Below, one piece after another: positions 1 through 5,226 of a stretch of 11,173 bases of DNA. The translations under genes were made by a program, and so were the position numbers. How positions within the stretch are numbered: the first letter of the stretch is position 1; every line of letters starts with the position of its first letter. The stretch is from Candidatus Peregrinibacteria bacterium (GTDB taxonomy: Bacteria > Patescibacteriota > Gracilibacteria > UBA1369). Under the pieces are notes generated by a model, which saw only the letters and a program-made list of their open reading frames with translations, did no database searches and had not been told where the DNA came from. Where the stretch lies: contig WJJQ01000095.1 in NCBI GenBank assembly GCA_014729615.1, positions 1-11,173 of the forward strand. Reading direction: 5' to 3'.

Positions 1-66
1 CGCGCCGGCGGATGCCGACCTACAGGATTAGCAATCCCGCCCCTTCAGCCTCTTGGGTATCTCTCC
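1..66 (-). tRNA. tRNA-Ser(GCU), partial (3' part lies outside the window)
   Basis: Read on the minus strand, the molecule begins GGAGAGA (acceptor 5' strand, 66-60), followed by TA at positions 8-9. A D-arm with CCC/GGG stem comes next, then an anticodon stem CGGGA/TCCTG enclosing loop TTGCTAA. The anticodon GCT lies at 30-32 and would read AGC/AGU. After the anticodon stem comes the start of a long GC-rich variable arm, as expected for a class II serine tRNA. The T-arm and acceptor 3' strand lie beyond base 1, so the gene is truncated by the window edge, not by mutation. Confidence 0.93.
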
Positions 67-86
67 GCGCTGATTTCGCATTAGTT

Positions 87-104
87 TTGGCAATCCAATG
101 CCAA
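87..104. repeat. Inverted repeat TTGGCA-N6-TGCCAA in the tRNA-Ser leader
   Basis: Two perfect 6-bp arms (87-92 and 99-104) flank a 6-bp centre. The repeat lies between the predicted -10 and the 5' end of the tRNA-Ser(GCU). It could be an operator-like site or a small hairpin in the precursor tRNA leader. The rest of the 67-270 interval is AT-rich and shows no gene. Confidence 0.4.
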
Positions 105-107
105 TGA

Positions 108-136
108 ATTTTATAGGCATCAACTTAAAAATGCAA
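108..136 (-). promoter_or_regulatory. Probable promoter of tRNA-Ser(GCU)
   Basis: On the minus strand, TTGCAT (136-131) and TAAAAT (113-108) are separated by 17 bp. The -10 matches the consensus at 5 of 6 bases and the -35 at 3 of 6. Initiation would give a leader of about 35 nt before the tRNA, containing the inverted repeat TTGGCA-N6-TGCCAA. The call rests on consensus matching only. Confidence 0.4.
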
Positions 137-270
137 CATTTCCTCACAACCGCCTTAGTAAACAACATAAACAGCTTTTATGACAACAGCAAAAAAATAA
201 AAACAGTAATAAAACCACACAGCAAGAAGTTATAGTAATCGAAGCAAACTTAATCTTTAACAAAATCAGA

Positions 271-2991
271 ATGAAAAAGTTCACCGTTATAATCGGTTCC
301 GCCATAATCTTCACACTATTGGCAGTTTCCCATGCCTTTGGGCAAACTTCATTATATTCAGACGTACCTATGGACCATGTTAATTACGATGCGCTTGATT
401 ATCTGACCGATGAGCAAGTCATTGAAGGATATTCCGACGGTAATTATGGTCCCGCGAAAGAAATAAACCGTGCTGAATTCATGAAAATACTTATGAAACC
501 ATTAATGACCGATGAACAGCTGAACGATCCCGCAAATACAGGTTGTTTTACCGATGTTGAGGACGAATGGTTTGCTCCATACATTTGTTATGCAAATGAT
601 AATGGCATAGTGGAAGGATACCCGGACGGTGAATTCAAACCCGCAAACAACATTAATTTTTCAGAAGCTGCAAAAATAATTGCAAACGCCAACAATCTGG
701 ACATTTCAAACACGCCCGTGGAAGATGAAGAAAGGTGGTTTCAACCCTTCGTTGAAAGTTTAGATAATGCTAGCGCGGTCCCATTATCCATCGAATATTT
801 TGATGAAAAAATAAAGCGCGATGAAATGGCCGAAATGATTTATCGTATCGAAACAAAAAATACTGAAAAAGCATCTCGTTCATATAAAGAACTTAACGGA
901 GAAAACTTGATTTCCGGTGAGTCCTGCAAATCGCTTGCCACACTTTATAAAGAACAATTCGCATACAATAACTATTACTATAGTGAACCTATTGATTTCG
1001 TATTGGTAGATGAAGATATGGCGGAAGCGGAAGAAGCAAACCTGGAACCGACAAGTACATTAAGACAAGAAGCGAAAACGGATTCCGCTACAGCCGGATC
1101 CGTAGAAGCAGACGCTGCCGCGCCGGCACCGGCCGCCGCCGATGATTATTCATCCACCAATGTTCAGGTCGCCGGAGTGGATGAGGCGGACATTATAAAA
1201 AACGACGGACAATACATTTACATTATTAAGGACAGCACTATCCGCATTGTAGAAGCTTATCCGGCAGAAAACCTTGAAGAATTGGTTTCAATTACATTGG
1301 GAGAAGAAGATCAAAGTTTTTATCCCGTTAACATGTATGTTGATGGGGATACAATGACAGTAATAGGTAACTATAATGACTATGGGCCAATGCCGTTGGC
1401 TGCAGATTCGACTTTAATTAAGGAGCCGGGAATTTGGCAAAACTACACCAAAGTTTATGTATTGGACATTTCAGACAGATCGAATCCAAAAATCAGCAGA
1501 GAAGTGCAAGTTTCCGGTAATTACCGAGAATCACGAAAGGTTCGTGGAACGGTTTATTTGATAAACACCTTTTACCCTAATTACTACTATCAACCATATT
1601 ACGAAGACCTGCGGGGTGAAGATCTACTGCCAAGAATTACCGACTCGGCAAACGGTGAAGATCAATTGGCTGTGGATTGCGGGGACGTACGAATCATGCC
1701 GAAACCAAGGAATTTCGAGTACATTGTTGCAGCGGCGATCCCAACGGAAACTGTAGACAGACCAATTGACAGAGAAGTGATTATGGGTGGAGCGCAAGCC
1801 ATTTACGCATCCAGAAAAAACCTTTACGTCGCAAATACCGACTGGTTTGGAGGGTTCAAACGAACACCCGACGATTACTCAACGGCGCTATACAAATTCA
1901 ATCTGGGCGACGGAACAATTGTTTATGACCAAAAAGGAAGAGTTCCCGGCACTGTGTTAAATCAATTCAGTATGGATGAATACCAGGATAATTTCCGCAT
2001 TGCCACAACAAAAAACAGCTGGCAATGGGACGAAGATTCCACCAATAATTTATACGTTTTGGACAGTGAAATGGACATTGTTGGATCAGTTGAAGGATTG
2101 GCCGAAGGCGAGCAGATTTATTCCGTACGTTTTGTTGGAGAAAGGGCTTACATGGTTACTTTCGAAAGAATTGACCCGCTTTTTGTCATTGGTTTGAGCG
2201 ATCCTGAAAATCCCAAGGTGCTTGGGAAACTGAAAATTCCCGGATTCAGCAATTACTTGCATCCATATGACGAAAATCATTTAATAGGATTCGGAAAAGA
2301 AGTGGATCCCGGCGACAACAATTTGTCCGATGAAGAGTTTAATTTATGGCAACAAGTTCAGGGAATGAAAATCGGATTATTCGATGTTACCGATCCGAGT
2401 AAACCGAAGGAATTATTTACCGAAGTAATTGGAGATAACGGCACATCAAGTCCTCTGCTTTATGATCACAAGGCGCTTTTATTCGACAAAGAAAAAGAAT
2501 TATTGGCTTTCCCGGTTTCCGTTTTTGAATACCGGGATCAATATGATTGTGAAGAAGAAACCTATTCTACCTGTCCAAGCGAATGTCGAAAAATTTGCGT
2601 GCCGTCTGTTTGCACATTCGATAACGGCATAAAAGTTTGCACGGCCGATTGTGACGGCGAAGCAAGTTGTATAGCCCCTGAATTTGAATATGGTCAAAAA
2701 GTGTTCGAAGGCGCTTATGTATATGACATTAATCTTGAAGAAGGATTTAAATTAAGAGGTAAAATTGATCATTTAAATGCCGAGGACGCCCTTGATTTGT
2801 CGGAAACGGGATGGACAGACTGGAACAAGCAAATTCAAAGATTACTTTATATGGGTGACAATTTGTATTCGGTTTCAAGAGCCGTCGTTAAAGCAAACGA
2901 CTTAAACACACTTGAAGAATTGAATGAAATTGAACTGGCCGGATCAAGTTACGATTATCCGATCATTTTTGAAGAACCCGTGGCATTGTAA
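271..2991 (+). CDS. Secreted SLH-domain protein with C-terminal beta-propeller (COG4880-like)
   Basis: This 906-aa protein starts with a clear Sec signal peptide (residues 1-25, hydrophobic core IIGSAIIFTLLAV). SLH domain 1 spans about 29-72 and SLH domain 2 about 92-138; both keep the F/Y-x-D-V start and the EGYxDG motif. A degenerate third SLH spans about 148-195. SLH domains usually bind cell-wall polysaccharide, so the protein should sit outside the cell in the surface layer. An Ala/Glu/Pro-rich linker (about 245-295) leads to the motif VQVAGVDEADIIKNDG at 298-313, the hallmark of the secreted beta-propeller family COG4880/PF09826, which fills the rest. The molecular function of that family is unknown. 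Residues 760-800 form an unusual insert with eight cysteines. No Shine-Dalgarno is visible before the ATG; a TATAGT lies at 231-236 without a good -35. The gene appears to be a single transcription unit ending in the hairpin at 3017-3054. Confidence 0.93.
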   Translation: MKKFTVIIGSAIIFTLLAVSHAFGQTSLYSDVPMDHVNYDALDYLTDEQVIEGYSDGNYGPAKEINRAEFMKILMKPLMTDEQLNDPANTGCFTDVEDEWFAPYICYANDNGIVEGYPDGEFKPANNINFSEAAKIIANANNLDISNTPVEDEERWFQPFVESLDNASAVPLSIEYFDEKIKRDEMAEMIYRIETKNTEKASRSYKELNGENLISGESCKSLATLYKEQFAYNNYYYSEPIDFVLVDEDMAEAEEANLEPTSTLRQEAKTDSATAGSVEADAAAPAPAAADDYSSTNVQVAGVDEADIIKNDGQYIYIIKDSTIRIVEAYPAENLEELVSITLGEEDQSFYPVNMYVDGDTMTVIGNYNDYGPMPLAADSTLIKEPGIWQNYTKVYVLDISDRSNPKISREVQVSGNYRESRKVRGTVYLINTFYPNYYYQPYYEDLRGEDLLPRITDSANGEDQLAVDCGDVRIMPKPRNFEYIVAAAIPTETVDRPIDREVIMGGAQAIYASRKNLYVANTDWFGGFKRTPDDYSTALYKFNLGDGTIVYDQKGRVPGTVLNQFSMDEYQDNFRIATTKNSWQWDEDSTNNLYVLDSEMDIVGSVEGLAEGEQIYSVRFVGERAYMVTFERIDPLFVIGLSDPENPKVLGKLKIPGFSNYLHPYDENHLIGFGKEVDPGDNNLSDEEFNLWQQVQGMKIGLFDVTDPSKPKELFTEVIGDNGTSSPLLYDHKALLFDKEKELLAFPVSVFEYRDQYDCEEETYSTCPSECRKICVPSVCTFDNGIKVCTADCDGEASCIAPEFEYGQKVFEGAYVYDINLEEGFKLRGKIDHLNAEDALDLSETGWTDWNKQIQRLLYMGDNLYSVSRAVVKANDLNTLEELNEIELAGSSYDYPIIFEEPVAL

Positions 2992-3016
2992 CAAAAACCG
3001 GAAAATGAAATTAACC

Positions 3017-3054
3017 CCGGGGAGCAGGCCATGCCTGCTCCCCGGTTTTTCTTT
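3017..3054 (+). terminator. Strong rho-independent terminator (possibly bidirectional)
   Basis: A perfect 13-bp stem (3017-3029 with 3033-3045, arm CCGGGGAGCAGGC) with a 3-nt loop is followed by TTTTTCTTT. It lies 25 bp after the stop of the SLH-propeller gene. Read from the other strand the stem is followed by a moderately T-rich stretch, so it may also stop the convergent lipoprotein gene. Confidence 0.92.
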
Positions 3055-3066
3055 ATCCGGCAAATT

Positions 3067-3678
3067 CTATTCGTACATCAATTCAAAATCAGTTTCGAAA
3101 TCGGGCATTTTCACTTCACCCTCATTCAATTCCTCAGGCAAATCAACCTTTGGCATCAAAACATAATAATAATACTGGCTGTTTTCAGCAATCATATTCT
3201 CTTCTTCGAAAACTTCGTCCAAACTTTCGCGAGTTCCTTCTTCTATTTCATTCAATTGTTTTTCTTTTTGCCCGTCATAGGTAAGTATGGGCATTCTTCC
3301 AACAATCAATAAATCAAATGATTGTCCGCCATTGTAATAACCGGTAAAAGCTTCTTCCCACAATTCATAATTTTTCGGATTTTCATTTGCCGGTACATAT
3401 TTATAATCCGTTTTAAAATTATATTTGTTCCATTCGGCGGGCGTTAAAAGAATATATTCAAGAAAAGCGCTTGTATATAATCTGCTGCCTCTTGCCAACG
3501 CATCGGCACGCATTTCTTCATCGCTCAATGGCTCGTTGTTTTCCACCTCTTCAGTTGACGCAACTTCATCCATCAACTCATCAACCTGGTTTGGATAAGT
3601 TTTTACACTTTCCTGGCACCCCGTGGCAATGAAAACAAATAAAACAGAAAGCAAAACAAAATACTTATTCATAGACAT
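3067..3678 (-). CDS. Orphan acidic lipoprotein
   Basis: The 203-aa product begins with a basic start, a hydrophobic segment and lipobox IATGC, so Cys21 should be lipidated after signal peptidase II cleavage. Residues about 31-60 are a strongly acidic, probably flexible linker. Residues about 65-175 look like a small mixed alpha/beta domain rich in Tyr and Trp. No family is recognised. It probably faces the outside of the membrane. A second in-frame ATG two codons in (3672) could be the true start; neither has a Shine-Dalgarno. A TATAAT on this strand (3714-3709) with a weak TTTCCC 17 bp upstream is the likely promoter. The gene ends in TAG, the only non-TAA stop among the genes here. It converges with the SLH-propeller gene; a functional link at the envelope is possible but unproven. 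Confidence 0.85.
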   Translation of the reverse strand: MSMNKYFVLLSVLFVFIATGCQESVKTYPNQVDELMDEVASTEEVENNEPLSDEEMRADALARGSRLYTSAFLEYILLTPAEWNKYNFKTDYKYVPANENPKNYELWEEAFTGYYNGGQSFDLLIVGRMPILTYDGQKEKQLNEIEEGTRESLDEVFEEENMIAENSQYYYYVLMPKVDLPEELNEGEVKMPDFETDFELMYE

Positions 3679-3708
3679 ATTTTTAAAAAAATTAATGTAT
3701 TTTTTAGA

Positions 3709-3737
3709 ATTATATGTTATTTTTCAGGTACGGGAAA
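3709..3737 (-). promoter_or_regulatory. Probable promoter of the lipoprotein gene
   Basis: On the minus strand a perfect TATAAT (3714-3709) is preceded at 17 bp by TTTCCC, a poor -35. It would give a leader of about 24 nt before the ATG at 3678. The weak -35 keeps this tentative. Confidence 0.4.
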
Positions 3738-3795
3738 GCTCTGCTTTCTCTGCGCTCCTTGGCTTAAAGGAAATAAACAAGCAGAAAGGTCAGAA

Positions 3796-4164
3796 ATGGC
3801 TGTTTTCAAAAGTAACGTAGACAAGTGGAACGATAACATCAGCAAAAATGTGGACATCTTGAAAAAGTCGCTAAAGGGTAAAAATACCCTGACTGATCAG
3901 GATTTCGATACTTTTGTTGAAATCGCCCACAATTGGTACAAGGTGAAAAATTGCGATGCTCCAGTTGTAGCGAATCGTAGTGTCTATGTAAGGCTCACCA
4001 ACGCACAGTTTGCATACTTCCGTGCGAGGGTTGCGCGCTTCAAGGCCAAATACGTTAACGGTGTAGTCAGCAAAAAAACTTTTACCGCGGTAAAAGAATA
4101 TTTGCTGTTTAACACTCGTAACTACAACAGGTTCGTCGACATTGTAACCTGCCTGGGTGTGTAA
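3796..4164 (+). CDS. Small basic protein of unknown function (122 aa)
   Basis: No family is recognised. The protein is soluble-looking, with no signal peptide or membrane segment. It is lysine/arginine-rich with many Phe/Tyr residues, predicted mostly helical, and has two cysteines (in KNCDAP and VTCLGV). The ATG has one of the few proper Shine-Dalgarno sites in the window: AAAGG at 3785-3789, 6 nt before the start. Codon choice differs from its neighbours, with more C/G-ending codons (AAC, GTC, TTC, AAG, CGT, CGC). Together with the RBS and the structured downstream region, this suggests either high expression or a different origin. A small hairpin (GAAAGC/GCTTTC, 3734-3748) lies in the leader. 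The gene is divergent from the lipoprotein gene. The basic composition would allow nucleic-acid binding, but nothing proves it. Confidence 0.75.
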   Translation: MAVFKSNVDKWNDNISKNVDILKKSLKGKNTLTDQDFDTFVEIAHNWYKVKNCDAPVVANRSVYVRLTNAQFAYFRARVARFKAKYVNGVVSKKTFTAVKEYLLFNTRNYNRFVDIVTCLGV

Positions 4165-4214
4165 GAAGCATCTGTACCAATAGTTTATTTCCTACTAGAC
4201 TTATTAAGTTCGCG

Positions 4215-4232
4215 GCGCAATAGTGCGTTTTT
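4215..4232 (+). terminator. Weak intrinsic terminator candidate after the 122-aa gene
   Basis: A short stem CGCA/TGCG (4216-4219 with 4224-4227, plus a G-T closing pair) with loop ATAG is followed directly by TTTTT. The stem is only 5 bp, so termination may be partial. The hairpins further downstream suggest that the transcript could extend beyond it. Confidence 0.4.
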
Positions 4233-4237
4233 CCTGT

Positions 4238-4330
4238 CCGTCGTTGATCGCGCCAATCGAAATGGCGACGGCAGTCCGTAAAACGCGTATTCAGCACTCT
4301 GGCCGACCCATAACGGTTCCCGGGTGCTTT
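4238..4330 (+). other. Hairpin-rich intergenic segment, possible structured 3' UTR or small RNA
   Basis: Several complementary segments follow one another: CCGTCG (4238-4243) with CGACGG (4266-4271), an alternative inner pairing CGCCA/TGGCG (4251-4255 with 4263-4267), and ACGG/CCGT (4268-4279). A longer stem pairs AGCACTC (4293-4299) with GGGTGCT (4322-4328) and contains an inner CCG/CGG pair. The last is followed by TTATATT and a T/C-rich stretch, so it could be the true transcript end. The segment is clearly more GC-rich than its surroundings and holds no credible ORF on either strand. Confidence 0.4.
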
Positions 4331-4333
4331 ATA

Positions 4334-4531
4334 TTACCCTTTTCTTTCCACTTCAATTTTACAACTGGTAACTAGAGCGGCCAACGCTCCGACTGCAGCC
4401 AAAATAGGCGCTATTACAGCTCCAACCACAACAAATGTTAATGGAATTTCCATTAAAACATCACCTTTTTCAGTTTTTAAAATGATCCTTCGTGCGTTGC
4501 CTTCGTAGATAATTTCCTTAACTTTTTTCAA
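4334..4531 (-). CDS. DUF4342 family protein
   Basis: The 65-aa product matches the core of DUF4342 (PF14242). It has an N-terminal amphipathic helix with EGNARRI, the segment GDVLMEIPLT, then a hydrophobic stretch (about 33-56, VVVGAVIAPILAAVGALAALV) and a terminal CKIEVERKG. The family is widespread and of unknown function; the hydrophobic region suggests membrane association. The start codon is TTG (4531-4529), supported by AGGAGA at 4544-4539, 7 nt upstream. An ATG close to that Shine-Dalgarno opens a frame of only three codons. The gene lies downstream of tRNA-Ser(UGA) on the same strand but has its own promoter region, embedded in a long inverted repeat, which suggests tight regulation. 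Confidence 0.88.
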   Translation of the reverse strand: MKKVKEIIYEGNARRIILKTEKGDVLMEIPLTFVVVGAVIAPILAAVGALAALVTSCKIEVERKG

Positions 4532-4548
4532 AATGTCATCTCCTGAAA

Positions 4549-4591
4549 CACTAGCACAGTTTCTATAATTTTTATATAAACCGTGCTAGTG
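4549..4591. promoter_or_regulatory. Long inverted repeat, likely operator around the DUF4342 promoter
   Basis: Arms 4549-4562 and 4578-4591 are 14 bp each (CACTAGCAC, one mismatch, GTTT) around a 15-bp AT-rich centre. Each arm also holds a short direct repeat GCAC-TA-GCAC (or its near copy GTGC-TA-GTGT). On the minus strand one arm fills the spacer between TTTCAA (4598-4593) and TATAAA (4576-4571), and the other falls in the early leader. This is the arrangement expected for a repressor operator. Because initiation would occur near the centre, both arms would not be in the mRNA, so a DNA site is more likely than an RNA hairpin. Confidence 0.65.
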
Positions 4592-4598
4592 CTTGAAA
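4571..4598 (-). promoter_or_regulatory. Promoter of the DUF4342 gene
   Basis: On the minus strand TTTCAA (4598-4593) and TATAAA (4576-4571) are separated by 16 bp. The predicted start gives a leader of about 33 nt containing the Shine-Dalgarno. It is overlapped by the inverted repeat described separately. Confidence 0.5.
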
Positions 4599-4637
4599 CG
4601 AACATCCCGCCGATACAAAAATCCACACACCAAAAAA

Positions 4638-4727
4638 TGGCGGAGAGACAGGGATTCGAACCCTGGAGGAGCTTGCACCCCTAACGGTTTTCAAGACCGC
4701 CGCATTCGACCACTCTGCCATCTCTCC
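4638..4727 (-). tRNA. tRNA-Ser(UGA), complete, CCA encoded
   Basis: On the minus strand the gene runs from GGAGAGA (4727-4721) to TCTCTCC, G73 and an encoded CCA (4640-4638), and is followed by a T6 run. The anticodon stem encloses loop CTTGAAA; anticodon TGA lies at 4693-4691 and reads UCN, mainly UCA. A long variable arm and a GGTTCGAATCC T-loop region are present, as in all bacterial serine tRNAs. The total is 90 nt including CCA. It is a normal serine tRNA, not a UGA suppressor: UGA here is the anticodon, not the codon read. Confidence 0.96.
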
Positions 4728-4749
4728 GCAAAGATTGAACGCGCGCTAA

Positions 4750-4778
4750 ACTATACAAAATTTGTGCTCTCGCCACAA
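4750..4778 (-). promoter_or_regulatory. Probable promoter of tRNA-Ser(UGA)
   Basis: On the minus strand TTGTGG (4778-4773) and TATAGT (4755-4750) are 17 bp apart. The -10 matches consensus at 5 of 6 bases. The predicted initiation site near 4743 gives a leader of about 16 nt. A GC-rich stretch (GCGCGC, 4741-4746) at the start site resembles a stringent-type discriminator. Confidence 0.5.
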
Positions 4779-4815
4779 GCTTATTTAATGTTTCAGATTA
4801 AAACAATGACAAAAC

Positions 4816-4838
4816 AGTCCATGTGGGGGCTTTTTTTT
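4816..4838 (+). terminator. Weak terminator-like hairpin with T8 tract
   Basis: AGTCC (4816-4820) can pair with GGGCT (4827-4831, one G-T pair), directly followed by a run of eight T. No plus-strand gene lies immediately upstream. It might therefore be an attenuator before the winged-helix gene at 4918, a stop for pervasive transcription, or chance. Confidence 0.25.
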
Positions 4839-4917
4839 AATAAAAAATAAAAATTCTTTCAAATTTGTTTCACCTGAATGTTGTACAAAAAAAATATAAA
4901 AATTAACCACAAAATAT

Positions 4918-5226
4918 ATGGAAAAAATTAAATTAAACCGCAGCAATTTAGAGATTGTTAAAAACAGTAAAAAAGTAAAATTAACAAGAAAGGAATTTCA
5001 ATTGCTGGAATTTCTTTTTCTAAATAAAAATCGTGTAGTAAATCGTTTGTCTATATTAGAATATTTATGGGATTTTGACGTTACCGTTAAAACAAATACA
5101 CTTGAAGTTCATGTTGCCAGTTTAAGAAAAAAACTTGCACTTAATTTAAGGAGGGAATTCATTAAAACAATACACGGTCTGGGATATATGTTTACAGATT
5201 CTTCAAATATTCCAGAGCCGCATTAA
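4918..5226 (+). CDS. Stand-alone OmpR/PhoB-type winged-helix DNA-binding protein
   Basis: The 102 residues are almost entirely a Trans_reg_C (PF00486) domain. LTRKEFQLLEFLFLN (22-36) forms the first helices and RLSILEYLW (43-51) the transactivation-loop helix. TNTLEVHVASLRKKL (59-73) is the recognition helix, and FIKTIHGLGYMF (81-92) is the C-terminal wing hairpin. The usual N-terminal receiver domain (about 120 aa) is absent, and no coding sequence for it is visible upstream, so activity cannot be controlled by phosphorylation of this chain. Regulation by abundance, by dimerisation with another protein, or constitutive binding is possible. No Shine-Dalgarno precedes the ATG, and the upstream is very AT-rich without a convincing promoter. 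Its 3' end overlaps the convergent Ctp protease gene by 35 bp. Targets are unknown; the inverted repeat at 4549-4591 is one nearby candidate. Confidence 0.92.
   Translation: MEKIKLNRSNLEIVKNSKKVKLTRKEFQLLEFLFLNKNRVVNRLSILEYLWDFDVTVKTNTLEVHVASLRKKLALNLRREFIKTIHGLGYMFTDSSNIPEPH

Noticed and set aside
4109..4297. 62-aa minus-strand ORF
   Set aside because: It overlaps the 3' end of the 122-aa gene and the hairpin-rich segment, has no RBS and no protein-like pattern.
4549..4591. Inverted repeat as terminator of the tRNA or a mobile-element end
   Set aside because: It is followed by no T-tract in the direction of tRNA transcription, the tRNA already has a T6 run after CCA, and there is no transposase or target duplication nearby.
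4638..4727. Possible UGA suppressor tRNA or alternative genetic code
   Set aside because: The anticodon is TGA, reading UCA (serine). No in-frame TGA occurs in any convincing gene here, so UGA reassignment is not supported.
4593..4850. 85-aa plus-strand ORF across the tRNA-Ser(UGA) region
   Set aside because: Its central part (RDRDSNPGG...) is the well-known false translation of the antisense strand of a serine tRNA; it has no RBS.
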